Source: UBA6224 sp963730375 (GTDB lineage: Bacteria; Patescibacteriota; Saccharimonadia; Saccharimonadales; UBA4665). From it: a stretch of DNA of 64,000 nt. Location: the NCBI GenBank assembly GCA_963730375.1, contig CAVSRJ010000001.1, positions 434,001-498,000 on the forward strand. The letters are read 5' to 3'. This document shows, in pieces, positions 6,702 to 15,028 of this stretch; position 1 is the first letter of the stretch; each line of letters opens with the position of its first letter. The translations under genes and the position numbers were made by a program. The notes under the pieces are model-generated. The model was not told where the DNA came from. It searched no databases and saw only the letters and a program-made list of their open reading frames with translations.

Positions 6702-8396
6702 ATGGAATCCGCAAATAGTAGTGCAATTAGTGTGACAACATCATCCAACTGGGCCGAGTCACCAAGCGGTGCTGTTGCGGCCGGCGCTATAGTTGCGGCG
6801 GAGTTAACTCCACTGAATGAGACACTCAGGTTTGCCGCATTTGCAGGTACGTTGGCAGCCACGAAAGATCCAATACTTGCCTCGGCGGCCATCGCCGGTA
6901 CCTCGCTCCTACTGGAAGGGGGTGCAGCCATATCAACGGCGGACCTGTTGGCAACACGCAGGGGTGCATCTGCTGTAGACAAAATTAACGAGAAAGTAGA
7001 TGGGCTTGGTGTTGGACGAATACTCAAGAGTAATCTGCCTACCGAGTTTGCGCTTGCTAACCTAGGAGGTTCAGCAATTGCTACGGCGTATAAGCACCGC
7101 CAGGATCCTGAACGAACACGTCAGCAAAATCGTCGCTATGGTGTCAAGATGGCAGCCGGCTTGGCGGCCATAAATGCCGCAGGTGGGTATATGGTGGCTG
7201 AAGGTATTAGTCACCCAAACCCGTTGTCTATTAGTATTGGTGCTGTGGCTGTCGGAGGTGTAGTCGGATCTATCAAGTGGGCACGCAACAGAATTAAGCA
7301 ACAGAGTAGTGAAGTGCGGCAAAGTATCAGAAACAATGTTACCGAATCACCGCAAAAACTCGGGCTTTCGGCAGAAGATGAGACAGCAGTCTTGGATGAT
7401 CCAAGGACTGTAAGCATCGAGCACGAGGGCGAGTCGGTACCTGTGCTCGCACCGATAGATAGACTGCACTGGTACAACACAGACTACCTTAGCGAGCGGT
7501 TTGGTACCGAAGAGATATTTTATTTTGCACACCCTCGCGTGGATGACCAAACGAGTCGCGACAAGGTATTGCCAATAATTGAGGAAAAAATTTCTGAAGG
7601 TGCTGTCGTTCTTTATGATACTGTGACCGCTGATAACAAGGTGTATGGCGACCTCGCCGAAGAGCTTGAATCAACAGACGCTGAGTATAATAAGGTTGCA
7701 ATAACCAAAAGTGGGCGTCAGAGATTCTTATATCAGTATGACGGAGAATTTGTCCTTAACGCTGACAAGCACGCACCCTACCGAGAATCCGCAGGTGTTT
7801 ATGAAGTGTATGAACAAGCTGTGCAAAACGGCAACCTTGACATTGATGAGCAAAACGGACCAGCCCTGAAGGATAAAATTGAGGGAGAAGATGCAGAACG
7901 ACTATGGAGTATTTACCGGGCACCGTTCGATAAACTGAGTGCGGGTCATCCTATCGACTCTGGATATAGCAGGGATGAATTTTTTGAAATGCTACGTGAC
8001 CCAGAGACGGTGAAGGCAATCTACCGCGAGGATGGTACCATCACCACACTGGCGTTTTTCGTAGGGAATTTAGATCATGCTCCTTGGCTCAACAAGGACC
8101 ATTACGAAGAAAAGTATCCTGAAGCCGTGAAAACCGGAAATCACTTTGTATTTCCTGGAATCGTCACCGATGAATTAAAGCGAGGAGCATCCTACAGTGT
8201 ACCCCTCATGAAGTTGCTCTCAAGAGTTCAGGGAATGCGCCAAAGCCCTGCAATTATTTCCTTTGAGTGTACAGACATTAGTTATAAATATGTTCCGAAG
8301 ATAGTGCGCTATGCCGTACGAAGATCGGGTGTTGCCAAAATGTGTGGGCTAAAACAACCAAAGTCAAGGTTCGACTATTATGCGATTACAAAATAA
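6702..8396 (+). CDS. membrane-anchored protein with C-terminal acyltransferase-like region, function unknown
   Basis: A 564-residue protein that I cannot assign with confidence. Residues 1-195 are Ala/Gly-rich with several hydrophobic stretches (about 24-36, 44-75, 150-192), suggesting membrane association. A charged linker (195-245) leads to a soluble region. The last 170 residues, with segments such as TTLAFFVGNLDHAPWL, FPGIVTDELKRGASYS and ISFECTD, look like a GNAT-type acyltransferase fold, but this is pattern resemblance only. It begins 16 nt after the arginine decarboxylase and overlaps the DUF2156 gene by 17 nt, so the three are co-transcribed and probably act in one pathway. Confidence 0.6.
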   Translation: MESANSSAISVTTSSNWAESPSGAVAAGAIVAAELTPLNETLRFAAFAGTLAATKDPILASAAIAGTSLLLEGGAAISTADLLATRRGASAVDKINEKVDGLGVGRILKSNLPTEFALANLGGSAIATAYKHRQDPERTRQQNRRYGVKMAAGLAAINAAGGYMVAEGISHPNPLSISIGAVAVGGVVGSIKWARNRIKQQSSEVRQSIRNNVTESPQKLGLSAEDETAVLDDPRTVSIEHEGESVPVLAPIDRLHWYNTDYLSERFGTEEIFYFAHPRVDDQTSRDKVLPIIEEKISEGAVVLYDTVTADNKVYGDLAEELESTDAEYNKVAITKSGRQRFLYQYDGEFVLNADKHAPYRESAGVYEVYEQAVQNGNLDIDEQNGPALKDKIEGEDAERLWSIYRAPFDKLSAGHPIDSGYSRDEFFEMLRDPETVKAIYREDGTITTLAFFVGNLDHAPWLNKDHYEEKYPEAVKTGNHFVFPGIVTDELKRGASYSVPLMKLLSRVQGMRQSPAIISFECTDISYKYVPKIVRYAVRRSGVAKMCGLKQPKSRFDYYAITK

Positions 8397-9336
8397 CTTA
8401 GCTCCAGAAGAACTCCCGCAATTTCCAGATTTTACTCCATTTTCATCTGTTCCTAGGGAGGTCTATGAAGCCTACATATCAAAATATGAGCCATACTCTG
8501 ATTTTGGGTACACCAGTTTGTACGTTTGGGGCAGGGACGACGAGCAGTATGTGTCACAGTATAAGGGTAATCTAATAATTTCAATGAAAGATTACATGAG
8601 TAATCAGCGTATCTTTACCTTTATCGGCGATGAGTATCTAGATGATACTGCTAAGGTTCTCCTCGACTTTGCGGCCGATAATCAAGACTATGTCGATGAA
8701 CTCAAGCTGATACCTGAATATGTTGCCGGTAAACTCTCGCAGTCGCAATTTAGCGTTTCGGAGGATAGAGACAACCACGACTATATACTATCTTCGGAAA
8801 AATTCCTCGAGCTCGCCGGAAGAAGTTTTTCGCACACGCGTCGTAAACTTTCGCAGTTTAAAAGAGGTTTAGAACTTGAAGGCAAGAGTATTACCGTGGA
8901 ACCCGCCAGTATAGCCAATAGTCAAACTCAGCGAGAAATCATTTCACTCTCCTGCTCCTGGGCGGAAATGGGCACTGAAGGTTCTAGTACCGCAGACGAG
9001 GAAATTGGAGCGATTCGACGACTTATCAGTGATATAGAACTACTCAATAGCAATAAGAATATACATTGTTTACTTCTCAAGGTGGATACGGAAGTGGCTG
9101 GTTTTTGTGTATTTGAGATACGCGATTCTTATGCGATAGTCCACTTTATAAAGGGAAATCTTAACTATTCGGGCGCATCGGATTTTATGATGGTGGCAAT
9201 GATGCGCGCAATTTATAACGACTATCATATTTATAAGGTCAACCACGAGCAGGATTTAGGAATATTGGGACTGCGTGCAGCAAAAGAACACTATAGTCCC
9301 GTTGGATTCCTGAAAAAGTTCGTTGTCAGCAGGTAG
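8380..9336 (+). CDS. DUF2156 (phosphatidylglycerol lysyltransferase C-terminal-like) protein
   Basis: A 318-residue soluble protein. The region DYILSSEKFLELAGRSFSHT (about 127-146) with the following basic helix, and the C-terminal block VNHEQDLGILGLRAAKE then YSPVGFLKKF, match DUF2156, the GNAT-like domain at the C-terminus of MprF/LPG synthases. Relatives transfer an aminoacyl or acyl group; here no membrane flippase part is attached. It overlaps the preceding gene by 17 nt. Together with the arginine decarboxylase this suggests formation of an agmatine or amino-acid conjugate, perhaps on a lipid; that is inference. Confidence 0.75.
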   Translation: MRLQNNLAPEELPQFPDFTPFSSVPREVYEAYISKYEPYSDFGYTSLYVWGRDDEQYVSQYKGNLIISMKDYMSNQRIFTFIGDEYLDDTAKVLLDFAADNQDYVDELKLIPEYVAGKLSQSQFSVSEDRDNHDYILSSEKFLELAGRSFSHTRRKLSQFKRGLELEGKSITVEPASIANSQTQREIISLSCSWAEMGTEGSSTADEEIGAIRRLISDIELLNSNKNIHCLLLKVDTEVAGFCVFEIRDSYAIVHFIKGNLNYSGASDFMMVAMMRAIYNDYHIYKVNHEQDLGILGLRAAKEHYSPVGFLKKFVVSR

Positions 9337-9410
9337 TACTCACTTCGAAACACTTCGTTTGTCCCAATACCGAAAAACAGTTATGCTTAAGCTAGGAAAT
9401 TACCTATAGC

Positions 9411-11588
9411 ATGTTGTGGCAAGCGATAATTACTTGGGCAAGCATCTCCGCGATTGTTGTAACGGCGCTGGCGGTGCTCTTCACGAACAAACGACCATTC
9501 TTTGTGTCGTATGCACTTTTCTCTTTGAGTCTGAGCGGCTGGCTAATTAGTCAGTTTTTTATCAATAGGAATATTGCGCCAGAATTGTTCCTTGGAATTG
9601 GATTTCTGAGCGTTGAACTCGCTGTCGGGATGTTCGTTCTTTTCGCCTATGCGTCACCCGACAAACAATCGTTAGCCTACAAGTATTATCCTCTTGTCTT
9701 TCTGTCGTTTATATTGCTGGGGCCATTTTCTTTCAGCTCATACATCGGAAGTATTACCGACACCGGAGCTTTTATTAATGGACCGCTATACAGTATCCAG
9801 TCAGCGTTTCTAATCGGCACTATACTGATTGGTCTCGTTTTGTTCGGCTATAACTACAGACACTCAACCATACAGGATAAACGTAAAATGCGACTACTCA
9901 CATTAGCATTTATACCGTTTCTTCTGGCTAGTTATGTAACAGGAGTACTATGGGTCGATAATAACAACATCCAATTTCTGAGGCCCCTAGGCGCTCTAGT
10001 GATGATAGCCATCATCATATACACCATAGTCAGGCACCGACTTTTTAATATTCGTCTCGTTGTCGCCAGGGCACTTGGGTATGCATTCGCAATGCTCTTG
10101 TTGGCCTTATTGTATGGGATTGTGGTTTTTGCAGTAACGCGGTATTTATTTCAAATCAAAATTCCATTAAACGCTCAGATATTTTTCGCGCTTTTAACTG
10201 CAATATCTTCACTTTCGTTCTCAACACTGCGTAAGTGGTTTGACAAGTTCAGCAACCGGCTATTTTACAGAGATGCATACGATCCCGAAAAGCTTTTCGG
10301 GGACTTAAACAAAACCCTCGTTTCAAGCCTTGATACAAAGTTTTTGATGACACAGAGCATCTCTATCATAGAAACTGCAATAAAACCGGATTTTGCTGCA
10401 GTCGGTTTCGCAGGAGCCAAGGGGCAATATAGAATATTTTCGTCACGCAAGATAGGATTTTCCGAGCGTACAATCGCATACGTCCGTAAAACAACTCCAC
10501 ACATTCATCACAAGGTAATAGTTGCCGACTATCTTGACACAAGTCATTATGGCGAACTCAAGAAGCAAATGTCAGACAACTCTGTGGCTGTACTGGTGCG
10601 TCTGACACAGGATGTTCGTAAGACAGAGGAGGGTATGGGTTATCTGATACTGGGTAATAAGAAGAGCGGTAATCCGTATACTTCCCAGGATGTGCAAACA
10701 CTCGAGACCGTGGCGAACGAGTTGATTATTGCGGTACAAAACGCATTGCACTACGAGGAGATTCAGCAATTCAACGAAGTGCTGCAGAGTCGTGTCGATG
10801 ACGCTACGCGGAAGTTGCGGCGAACGAATGAAAAACTGCGCGCATTGGACGAGACCAAGGACGACTTTATTAGCATGGCCTCGCACCAGCTGCGCACCCC
10901 GCTGACATCAGTCAAGGGGTACCTGAGCATGGTGCTCGAGGGTGACGCCGGCAAGCTGAACGCCACTCAAGAGAAGATGCTGGGGCAGGCGTTCGTCAGT
11001 AGTCAGCGTATGGTCTACCTCATCGCCGACCTATTGAACGTGTCGCGTCTGCGTACCGGAAAATTCGTCATTGAACAGGCGCCAACCGATCTATCTCACA
11101 TGATTGAAGAGGAATTGTCGCAGCTGGTCGAAACGGCCAAAGCGCGAGAGATAACCCTGACGTACAAGAAGCCCAAAGATTTCCCGCTGCTCATGTTGGA
11201 TGAGACCAAGACCAGGCAGGTCATTATGAACTTCGTGGATAACGCCATTTACTACACGAAACCAAACGGAACGATTGAGGTGAAACTAGAGGCAACCAGC
11301 CATAGCGTCGAGCTCCGTGTGATAGACAACGGCATCGGTGTGCCCAAGAGCGAGCAACACCACCTGTTTACGAAGTTCTATCGAGCAGGGAATGCCCGCA
11401 AGGCGCGCCCAGACGGCACTGGCCTGGGACTGTTCATGGCCAAGAAGGTCGTGGTAGCCGAAGGCGGCAGCATCATCTTTGATAGCAAGGAGAACAAAGG
11501 CAGCACGTTTGGCTTCAGCTTCCCACTCCAAAAACTAGCAGTCAAGCATGCGCCCGTCGTGCCAGCACCCAAAAAAGCCGCAAAGTAG
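9411..11588 (+). CDS. multi-transmembrane sensor histidine kinase
   Basis: A 725-residue membrane kinase. Residues 1-240 hold about eight membrane helices (a 7TM-type sensor module); about 290-455 is a GAF-like domain; about 455-485 is a coiled coil. The catalytic core follows: HisKA with H492 in SHQLRTPL, N-box NFVDNAIYY, G1 box DNGIGVP and G2 box GTGLGLFMAKK. The tail is Lys/Ala/Pro-rich. It would autophosphorylate on H492 and pass phosphate to a response regulator. No regulator is adjacent, but two orphan receivers lie 3-4 kb upstream. The codon use appears to shift toward higher GC in the catalytic half. The ligand is unknown. Confidence 0.92.
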   Translation: MLWQAIITWASISAIVVTALAVLFTNKRPFFVSYALFSLSLSGWLISQFFINRNIAPELFLGIGFLSVELAVGMFVLFAYASPDKQSLAYKYYPLVFLSFILLGPFSFSSYIGSITDTGAFINGPLYSIQSAFLIGTILIGLVLFGYNYRHSTIQDKRKMRLLTLAFIPFLLASYVTGVLWVDNNNIQFLRPLGALVMIAIIIYTIVRHRLFNIRLVVARALGYAFAMLLLALLYGIVVFAVTRYLFQIKIPLNAQIFFALLTAISSLSFSTLRKWFDKFSNRLFYRDAYDPEKLFGDLNKTLVSSLDTKFLMTQSISIIETAIKPDFAAVGFAGAKGQYRIFSSRKIGFSERTIAYVRKTTPHIHHKVIVADYLDTSHYGELKKQMSDNSVAVLVRLTQDVRKTEEGMGYLILGNKKSGNPYTSQDVQTLETVANELIIAVQNALHYEEIQQFNEVLQSRVDDATRKLRRTNEKLRALDETKDDFISMASHQLRTPLTSVKGYLSMVLEGDAGKLNATQEKMLGQAFVSSQRMVYLIADLLNVSRLRTGKFVIEQAPTDLSHMIEEELSQLVETAKAREITLTYKKPKDFPLLMLDETKTRQVIMNFVDNAIYYTKPNGTIEVKLEATSHSVELRVIDNGIGVPKSEQHHLFTKFYRAGNARKARPDGTGLGLFMAKKVVVAEGGSIIFDSKENKGSTFGFSFPLQKLAVKHAPVVPAPKKAAK

Positions 11589-11589
11589 A

Positions 11590-11618
11590 TTGACCCAAAG
11601 CACATAGTGTGTTATAAT
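11590..11618 (+). promoter_or_regulatory. strong promoter facing the tRNA-Glu region
   Basis: TTGACC (11590-11595), exact 17-nt spacer, TATAAT (11613-11618). It begins 2 nt after the kinase stop codon and has no protein gene downstream before tRNA-Glu, so it should drive a non-coding transcript. Confidence 0.75.
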
Positions 11619-11624
11619 ATAACT

Positions 11625-11903
11625 CATAAGTTATCGTTACTTCTCGGGTGTGGTGCCGCAGAACTGTGGCTATAAGGATACGTAGCTTGGCAGAATGTCA
11701 AAACTGTGGATAAGCGCTAGCGCTTGAACACATTTTGTGGTACATTCAAGCTAGTTTATACGAGCAATGACTGACCGCTCTTAACAAACACCACAATTTG
11801 ACTAGCACAATCGTCACTACGGCGATTGTTACGCATGGGCTGGGTTGTTCATTCACCCCAGTTATGTTATGCTTTTTGGGTTGTTCGTCCTTTTGCTTTT
11901 TAG
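11625..11903 (+). ncRNA. unassigned non-coding stretch downstream of a strong promoter
   Basis: About 280 bases without a plausible gene. It contains a hairpin GCCgCA-gaac-TGtGGC near 11653-11668, a perfect DnaA-box-like TGTGGATAA (11705-11713), the palindrome AGCGCTAGCGCT, and ACAATCG/CGATTGT (about 11809-11831). A transcript from the promoter at 11590 would cover it. I do not recognise RNase P, SRP or 6S RNA hallmarks. It may be simply a tRNA precursor leader. Confidence 0.35.
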
Positions 11904-12099
11904 GGACGAGGCCTCATACCCTTCGGGTATGTGCCCAAACGCCAGTTCACACAGCGAAACTTACAGTTTCGCCCAAAATTCCAATCCAAGGAGCGACAGC
12001 GACTGACTGGAATTTTGAGAGGACGACCGTAGCCCGCAAGTCGAAGCTTTTGCCGAAAGGCAAAACGAGACAGAGGCGTACGGGAGGACGAGGCCTCAT
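11904..12099 (+). repeat. hairpin array flanked by a 14-bp duplication of the tRNA-Glu 5' end
   Basis: GGACGAGGCCTCAT occurs at 11904-11917 and again at 12086-12099, where its last 8 bases are the first bases of tRNA-Glu (period 182). Between the copies lie four hairpins: CATACCC-ttc-GGGTATG, GCGAAAC/GTTTCGC, AAAATTCCA/TGGAATTTT (with AATCCAAGGAGCG in its loop) and TTTTGCC-gaaa-GGCAAAA. No coding potential is seen. It looks like an insertion that duplicated the 5' end of the tRNA gene. Confidence 0.6.
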
Positions 12100-12166
12100 C
12101 GTCTAACGGTTAGGACACCAGGTTTTCATCCTGGCAATCGGAGTTCGATTCTCCGTGAGGTCACCA
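12092..12166 (+). tRNA. tRNA-Glu(UUC)
   Basis: Complete cloverleaf: acceptor GGCCTCA/TGAGGTC, anticodon stem CCAGG/CCTGG with loop TTTTCAT (anticodon TTC), T-arm CGGAG-TTCGATT-CTCCG, discriminator A and encoded CCA (12164-12166). Both ends of the gene are duplicated nearby. Confidence 0.95.
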
Positions 12167-12498
12167 AAGAAAGCGCCCCAGTAGCACTGGGGTGTTTTCT
12201 TTGGTAGCGCCTTTGGCGCAGAAGCGAACTCCAGTTCGATAACAAGTCGCACGCACAGGAGCTTGCTCCGAGCATGCGACGCAGGCTATCCCAAAGGAGC
12301 GTAGCGACGACGGATTCTCCGTGAGGTCACCAAAGAAAGCGCCCCAGTAGCACTGGGGTGTTTTCTTTGGTAGCGCCTTTGGCGCAGAAGCGAACTCCAG
12401 TTCGATAACAAGTCGCACGCACAGGAGCTTGCTCCGAGCATGCGACGCAGGCTATCCCAAAGGAGCGTAGCGACGACGGATTCTCCGTGAGCTCACCA
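12147..12498 (+). repeat. 166-bp tandem repeat built on copies of the tRNA-Glu 3' end
   Basis: The last 20 nt of tRNA-Glu (12147-12166, T-loop through CCA) recur at 12313-12332 and, with one mismatch, at 12479-12498; the period is exactly 166. The two complete units are near-identical. Each holds a terminator hairpin (CCCCAG/CTGGGG then TTTTCTTT), GCGCC-ttt-GGCGC, GAACT/AGTTC and a nested hairpin GTCGCA...GGAGC-tt-GCTCC...TGCGAC, and ends with AAGGAGCGTAGCGACGACGG before the next tRNA-end copy. The third unit is only a stub. This is the architecture of cassettes inserted at a tRNA 3' attachment site, but no integrase is present. Confidence 0.8.
12174..12202 (+). terminator. terminator downstream of tRNA-Glu
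   Basis: Stem CCCCAG/CTGGGG with loop TAGCA followed by TGTTTTCTTT; the flanking ACCAAAGAAA and TTTCTTTGGT extend the pairing. It is repeated in the second unit near 12340-12368. Confidence 0.7.
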
Positions 12499-12610
12499 AA
12501 GAAAGAAAACGACCCCTGTATTTTTTGATAAAAGTCTTGAGCAGAATCGCCTAATGTGAAATATTTGACAATAGACTATTTGATTTCGTCTAATAATACA
12601 TCAAACCACT

Positions 12611-13531
12611 ATGAAGAATAACTACCGACAAATTTCCCTGATTGCCCTGTTTGTCATTTTTTCTGTGGTGTACATGCTACAAACCTTACATGTATCTGCA
12701 TCTAGCGATGCCGCAATGAAGTACAATTTGTCTGATGGTGATCTGATAAAGCTTTCCTTGAGTGTTGCGATACCGCTCATAGTGATTTGGACAACCGGTC
12801 TCGTAGGCTATCTGGGCTTACGCTCCTACACCCATTATATTCGAGACCAGAAGGATGGGGAGGCAATCAATAAGGTGGCTCGTGGCTTATTTTTCCTACT
12901 ACTATGGTTACCCGTCGTTGCCATTTTGAACCGATACGTCAAGGATCTGGCCACAAATTATCCTGCCTATGCAGATACGTTTAACCGAATCGGATTGTAT
13001 ATAAATATTGCACTATTGCTCGTCGGGTATTACTGGTTGTATATGGGGGCTAAAAAAGCATGGCATCTGGTACGTCCGACAGCCTATAAAACAACCTGGC
13101 ATACAGTCGGAGTAGTGTTCTATGTGGCGTTGGCCGTCGTGTATGTGGTGATGGTATTCTGGCACTCTGAACCAGGCGGACACACGATATTACCGTATTT
13201 GCCCGACTGGGCAGTGTTCCTGAGCGACGTTTTGCCGAGGTTGGTAATGTGGTATATGGGGCTCGAGGCGGTGTGGTTCTTGTATTGTTACTCCAAGCAT
13301 GTGACCGGAAATATATACAAAAATGCATTCAGAACACTGGCTATAGGAGTCGGTATTATTACTCTCTCCCTTGTGTTGGTTGGCTACCTGGCTACTATCA
13401 ATTCACTCAGTAAAGATCTGGGGCTCAAATCCGTCCTGGCAGTGGTATATATCCTGTTGTTTATCATGGCGGCAGGGTACGTGGCTGTGTCGGTCGGTGC
13501 ATCCCGCCTAAAGCGCATCGAACAAGTATAA
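12611..13531 (+). CDS. polytopic membrane protein of unknown function
   Basis: A 306-residue protein with about eight predicted membrane helices (roughly 8-28, 47-70, 91-110, 128-148, 163-183, 205-227, 243-264, 272-294) and short loops. No catalytic or transport signature is recognised. Upstream are TTGACA (12566-12571) and an AT-rich TCTAAT about 18 nt further, a likely promoter. The gene lies alone between the tRNA-Glu repeats and pyruvate kinase. Confidence 0.65.
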   Translation: MKNNYRQISLIALFVIFSVVYMLQTLHVSASSDAAMKYNLSDGDLIKLSLSVAIPLIVIWTTGLVGYLGLRSYTHYIRDQKDGEAINKVARGLFFLLLWLPVVAILNRYVKDLATNYPAYADTFNRIGLYINIALLLVGYYWLYMGAKKAWHLVRPTAYKTTWHTVGVVFYVALAVVYVVMVFWHSEPGGHTILPYLPDWAVFLSDVLPRLVMWYMGLEAVWFLYCYSKHVTGNIYKNAFRTLAIGVGIITLSLVLVGYLATINSLSKDLGLKSVLAVVYILLFIMAAGYVAVSVGASRLKRIEQV

Positions 13532-13554
13532 ACCTAGCGACTCCTTCGGTGGTG

Positions 13555-13560
13555 TATACT
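13555..13560 (+). promoter_or_regulatory. -10 box 7 nt before pyk start (leaderless)
   Basis: TATACT is followed by 7 nt (ataagga) and the ATG at 13568. The AAGGA directly abutting ATG is too close to act as a normal Shine-Dalgarno site. Confidence 0.55.
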
Positions 13561-13567
13561 ATAAGGA

Positions 13568-14986
13568 ATGAAACAGATCTATAAGCGTGCAAAAATTCTG
13601 GCTACCGTCGGGCCTGCCACCAACAACTACGACAGCATTGAGACCATGATTGAAAATGGTGTTAATGGATTTAGGCTAAACTTTAGTCACGGGTCAAACG
13701 ACGAACGCGACCAGCAGATTAGCTGGATCCGTGAGGCGTCACAGAAGCTCGACCGTAATGTGGCAATTCTGCAAGACATCCAGGGGCCCAAGATTCGCCT
13801 GGGTGAGTTAAACGTCAAAGAGTTTCCCGTAGCCAAGGGTGACGAACTGTTCTTGACCTACGGCGCTGAGCACAACGACAAGATCCTGCCGCTACAGTAC
13901 GACTTATCTGACAAAGTTGAAGCTGGCCAGCGGCTCTACATCTTTGATGGCAAAGTACGTACCATTATTTTGGACTGTAATCCTGACGAAAAAAGCGTGC
14001 ATGTTCGCGTTGAAAACGACGGCTTCTTGATGAGTCGAAAGGGGCTCAATCTGCCCGATACTAACTTTGGTGGGGACATTTTTACCGACAAAGATTACCG
14101 AGACATGGCTTTTGGCGCTTCTCGCGATATAGATTATGTAGCGCTCAGTTTTATCCAGTCTGCCGGAGATGTAGAGGCGGCACGAGGTTTTTTGGCCGAA
14201 AATGGCTCGACCGCACAGGTTATTGCCAAGGTCGAGACCAAGCCAGCGATCGATGAAGATGAGCTCGAGCGCATTGTCGAGGCAAGTGATGGTGTTATGG
14301 TCGCCCGTGGTGATTTGGCTGTTGAAGTAGGCGCAGAGATTGTGCCGATAGCACAGCGAAAAATCATTGGCCTCTGTCAAAAACATGCCAAGTTGAGCAT
14401 TGTGGCTACCCAAATGATGGCCAGCATGGTAGATAACCCCGAACCGACCCGTGCAGAAGTGAACGATGTATCCAATGCGGTCATCGTGGGTGCTGATTGC
14501 GTCATGCTCAGTGACGAAACAGCCAACGGTAAATACCCCATTGAAACCATCCAGAGCATGCGACGCACCATTCTATACACCCAAGAGCACGCAGAGGTGC
14601 GGCCACTCGCAAAGCCCTTGGCCCTGGAATCACATTCTGCTGCCATCAGTGCCGCAGCTGTTAGCCTATCTGATCAGCTCCATGCCGATGCTATCGTTGC
14701 CGAAACAAAATCTGGAGCGACCGCCGAAAATATTGCTGCCCACCGTCCAAGCCGACCGATTATCTCTGTGACCAGCCAACCCCGAGTTGCCCAGCAACTA
14801 GCCCTGCTCTATGCCAACAAGAGTTTTTTGCGGCCCGACGGTGAAAAGGCCGGACTAAACCTGGCGAAAGAGCTGGCTGCTCCAGATGGTTTTATAGGCC
14901 CACGAGCAACGGTTGTGCTAGTCAGTGGCCGCCAACCAGGCCTGATTGGCGCTACTGATACCATTCGCGTCCGACGACTGGACTGA
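13568..14986 (+). CDS. pyk: pyruvate kinase
   Basis: Transfers phosphate from phosphoenolpyruvate to ADP in the last step of glycolysis. Length 472 residues, normal for the core enzyme without the extra PEP-utiliser domain. Visible motifs: N-terminal KILATVGPATN and FRLNFSHG, IAKVETKPAI with the catalytic Lys, VARGDLAVEVG with metal-binding acids, and ATQMMASM. The C-terminal regulatory domain ends in VRRLD. First of a run pyk, pgk, tpiA, which together give substrate-level ATP from triose phosphates. Confidence 0.96.
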   Translation: MKQIYKRAKILATVGPATNNYDSIETMIENGVNGFRLNFSHGSNDERDQQISWIREASQKLDRNVAILQDIQGPKIRLGELNVKEFPVAKGDELFLTYGAEHNDKILPLQYDLSDKVEAGQRLYIFDGKVRTIILDCNPDEKSVHVRVENDGFLMSRKGLNLPDTNFGGDIFTDKDYRDMAFGASRDIDYVALSFIQSAGDVEAARGFLAENGSTAQVIAKVETKPAIDEDELERIVEASDGVMVARGDLAVEVGAEIVPIAQRKIIGLCQKHAKLSIVATQMMASMVDNPEPTRAEVNDVSNAVIVGADCVMLSDETANGKYPIETIQSMRRTILYTQEHAEVRPLAKPLALESHSAAISAAAVSLSDQLHADAIVAETKSGATAENIAAHRPSRPIISVTSQPRVAQQLALLYANKSFLRPDGEKAGLNLAKELAAPDGFIGPRATVVLVSGRQPGLIGATDTIRVRRLD

Positions 14987-15028
14987 CGTGCGAGCATAAG
15001 CATGATAAAATACTGAAAAAGGTGGGCC

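Noticed and set aside
11700..11720. Replication origin
   Set aside because: Only one perfect DnaA-box-like 9-mer is present (another lies alone at about 53386), without a box cluster, AT-rich unwinding region or dnaA/dnaN genes.
11798..12106. Plus-strand open frame of 102 codons before tRNA-Glu
   Set aside because: It runs through hairpin arrays into the tRNA gene and lacks a start signal.
12161..12418. Minus-strand open frame within the tandem repeats
   Set aside because: The translation simply repeats with the 166-bp unit and covers terminator hairpins.
12147..12498. CRISPR array
   Set aside because: The repeat unit is 166 bp with no spacers, and it contains copies of a tRNA end.
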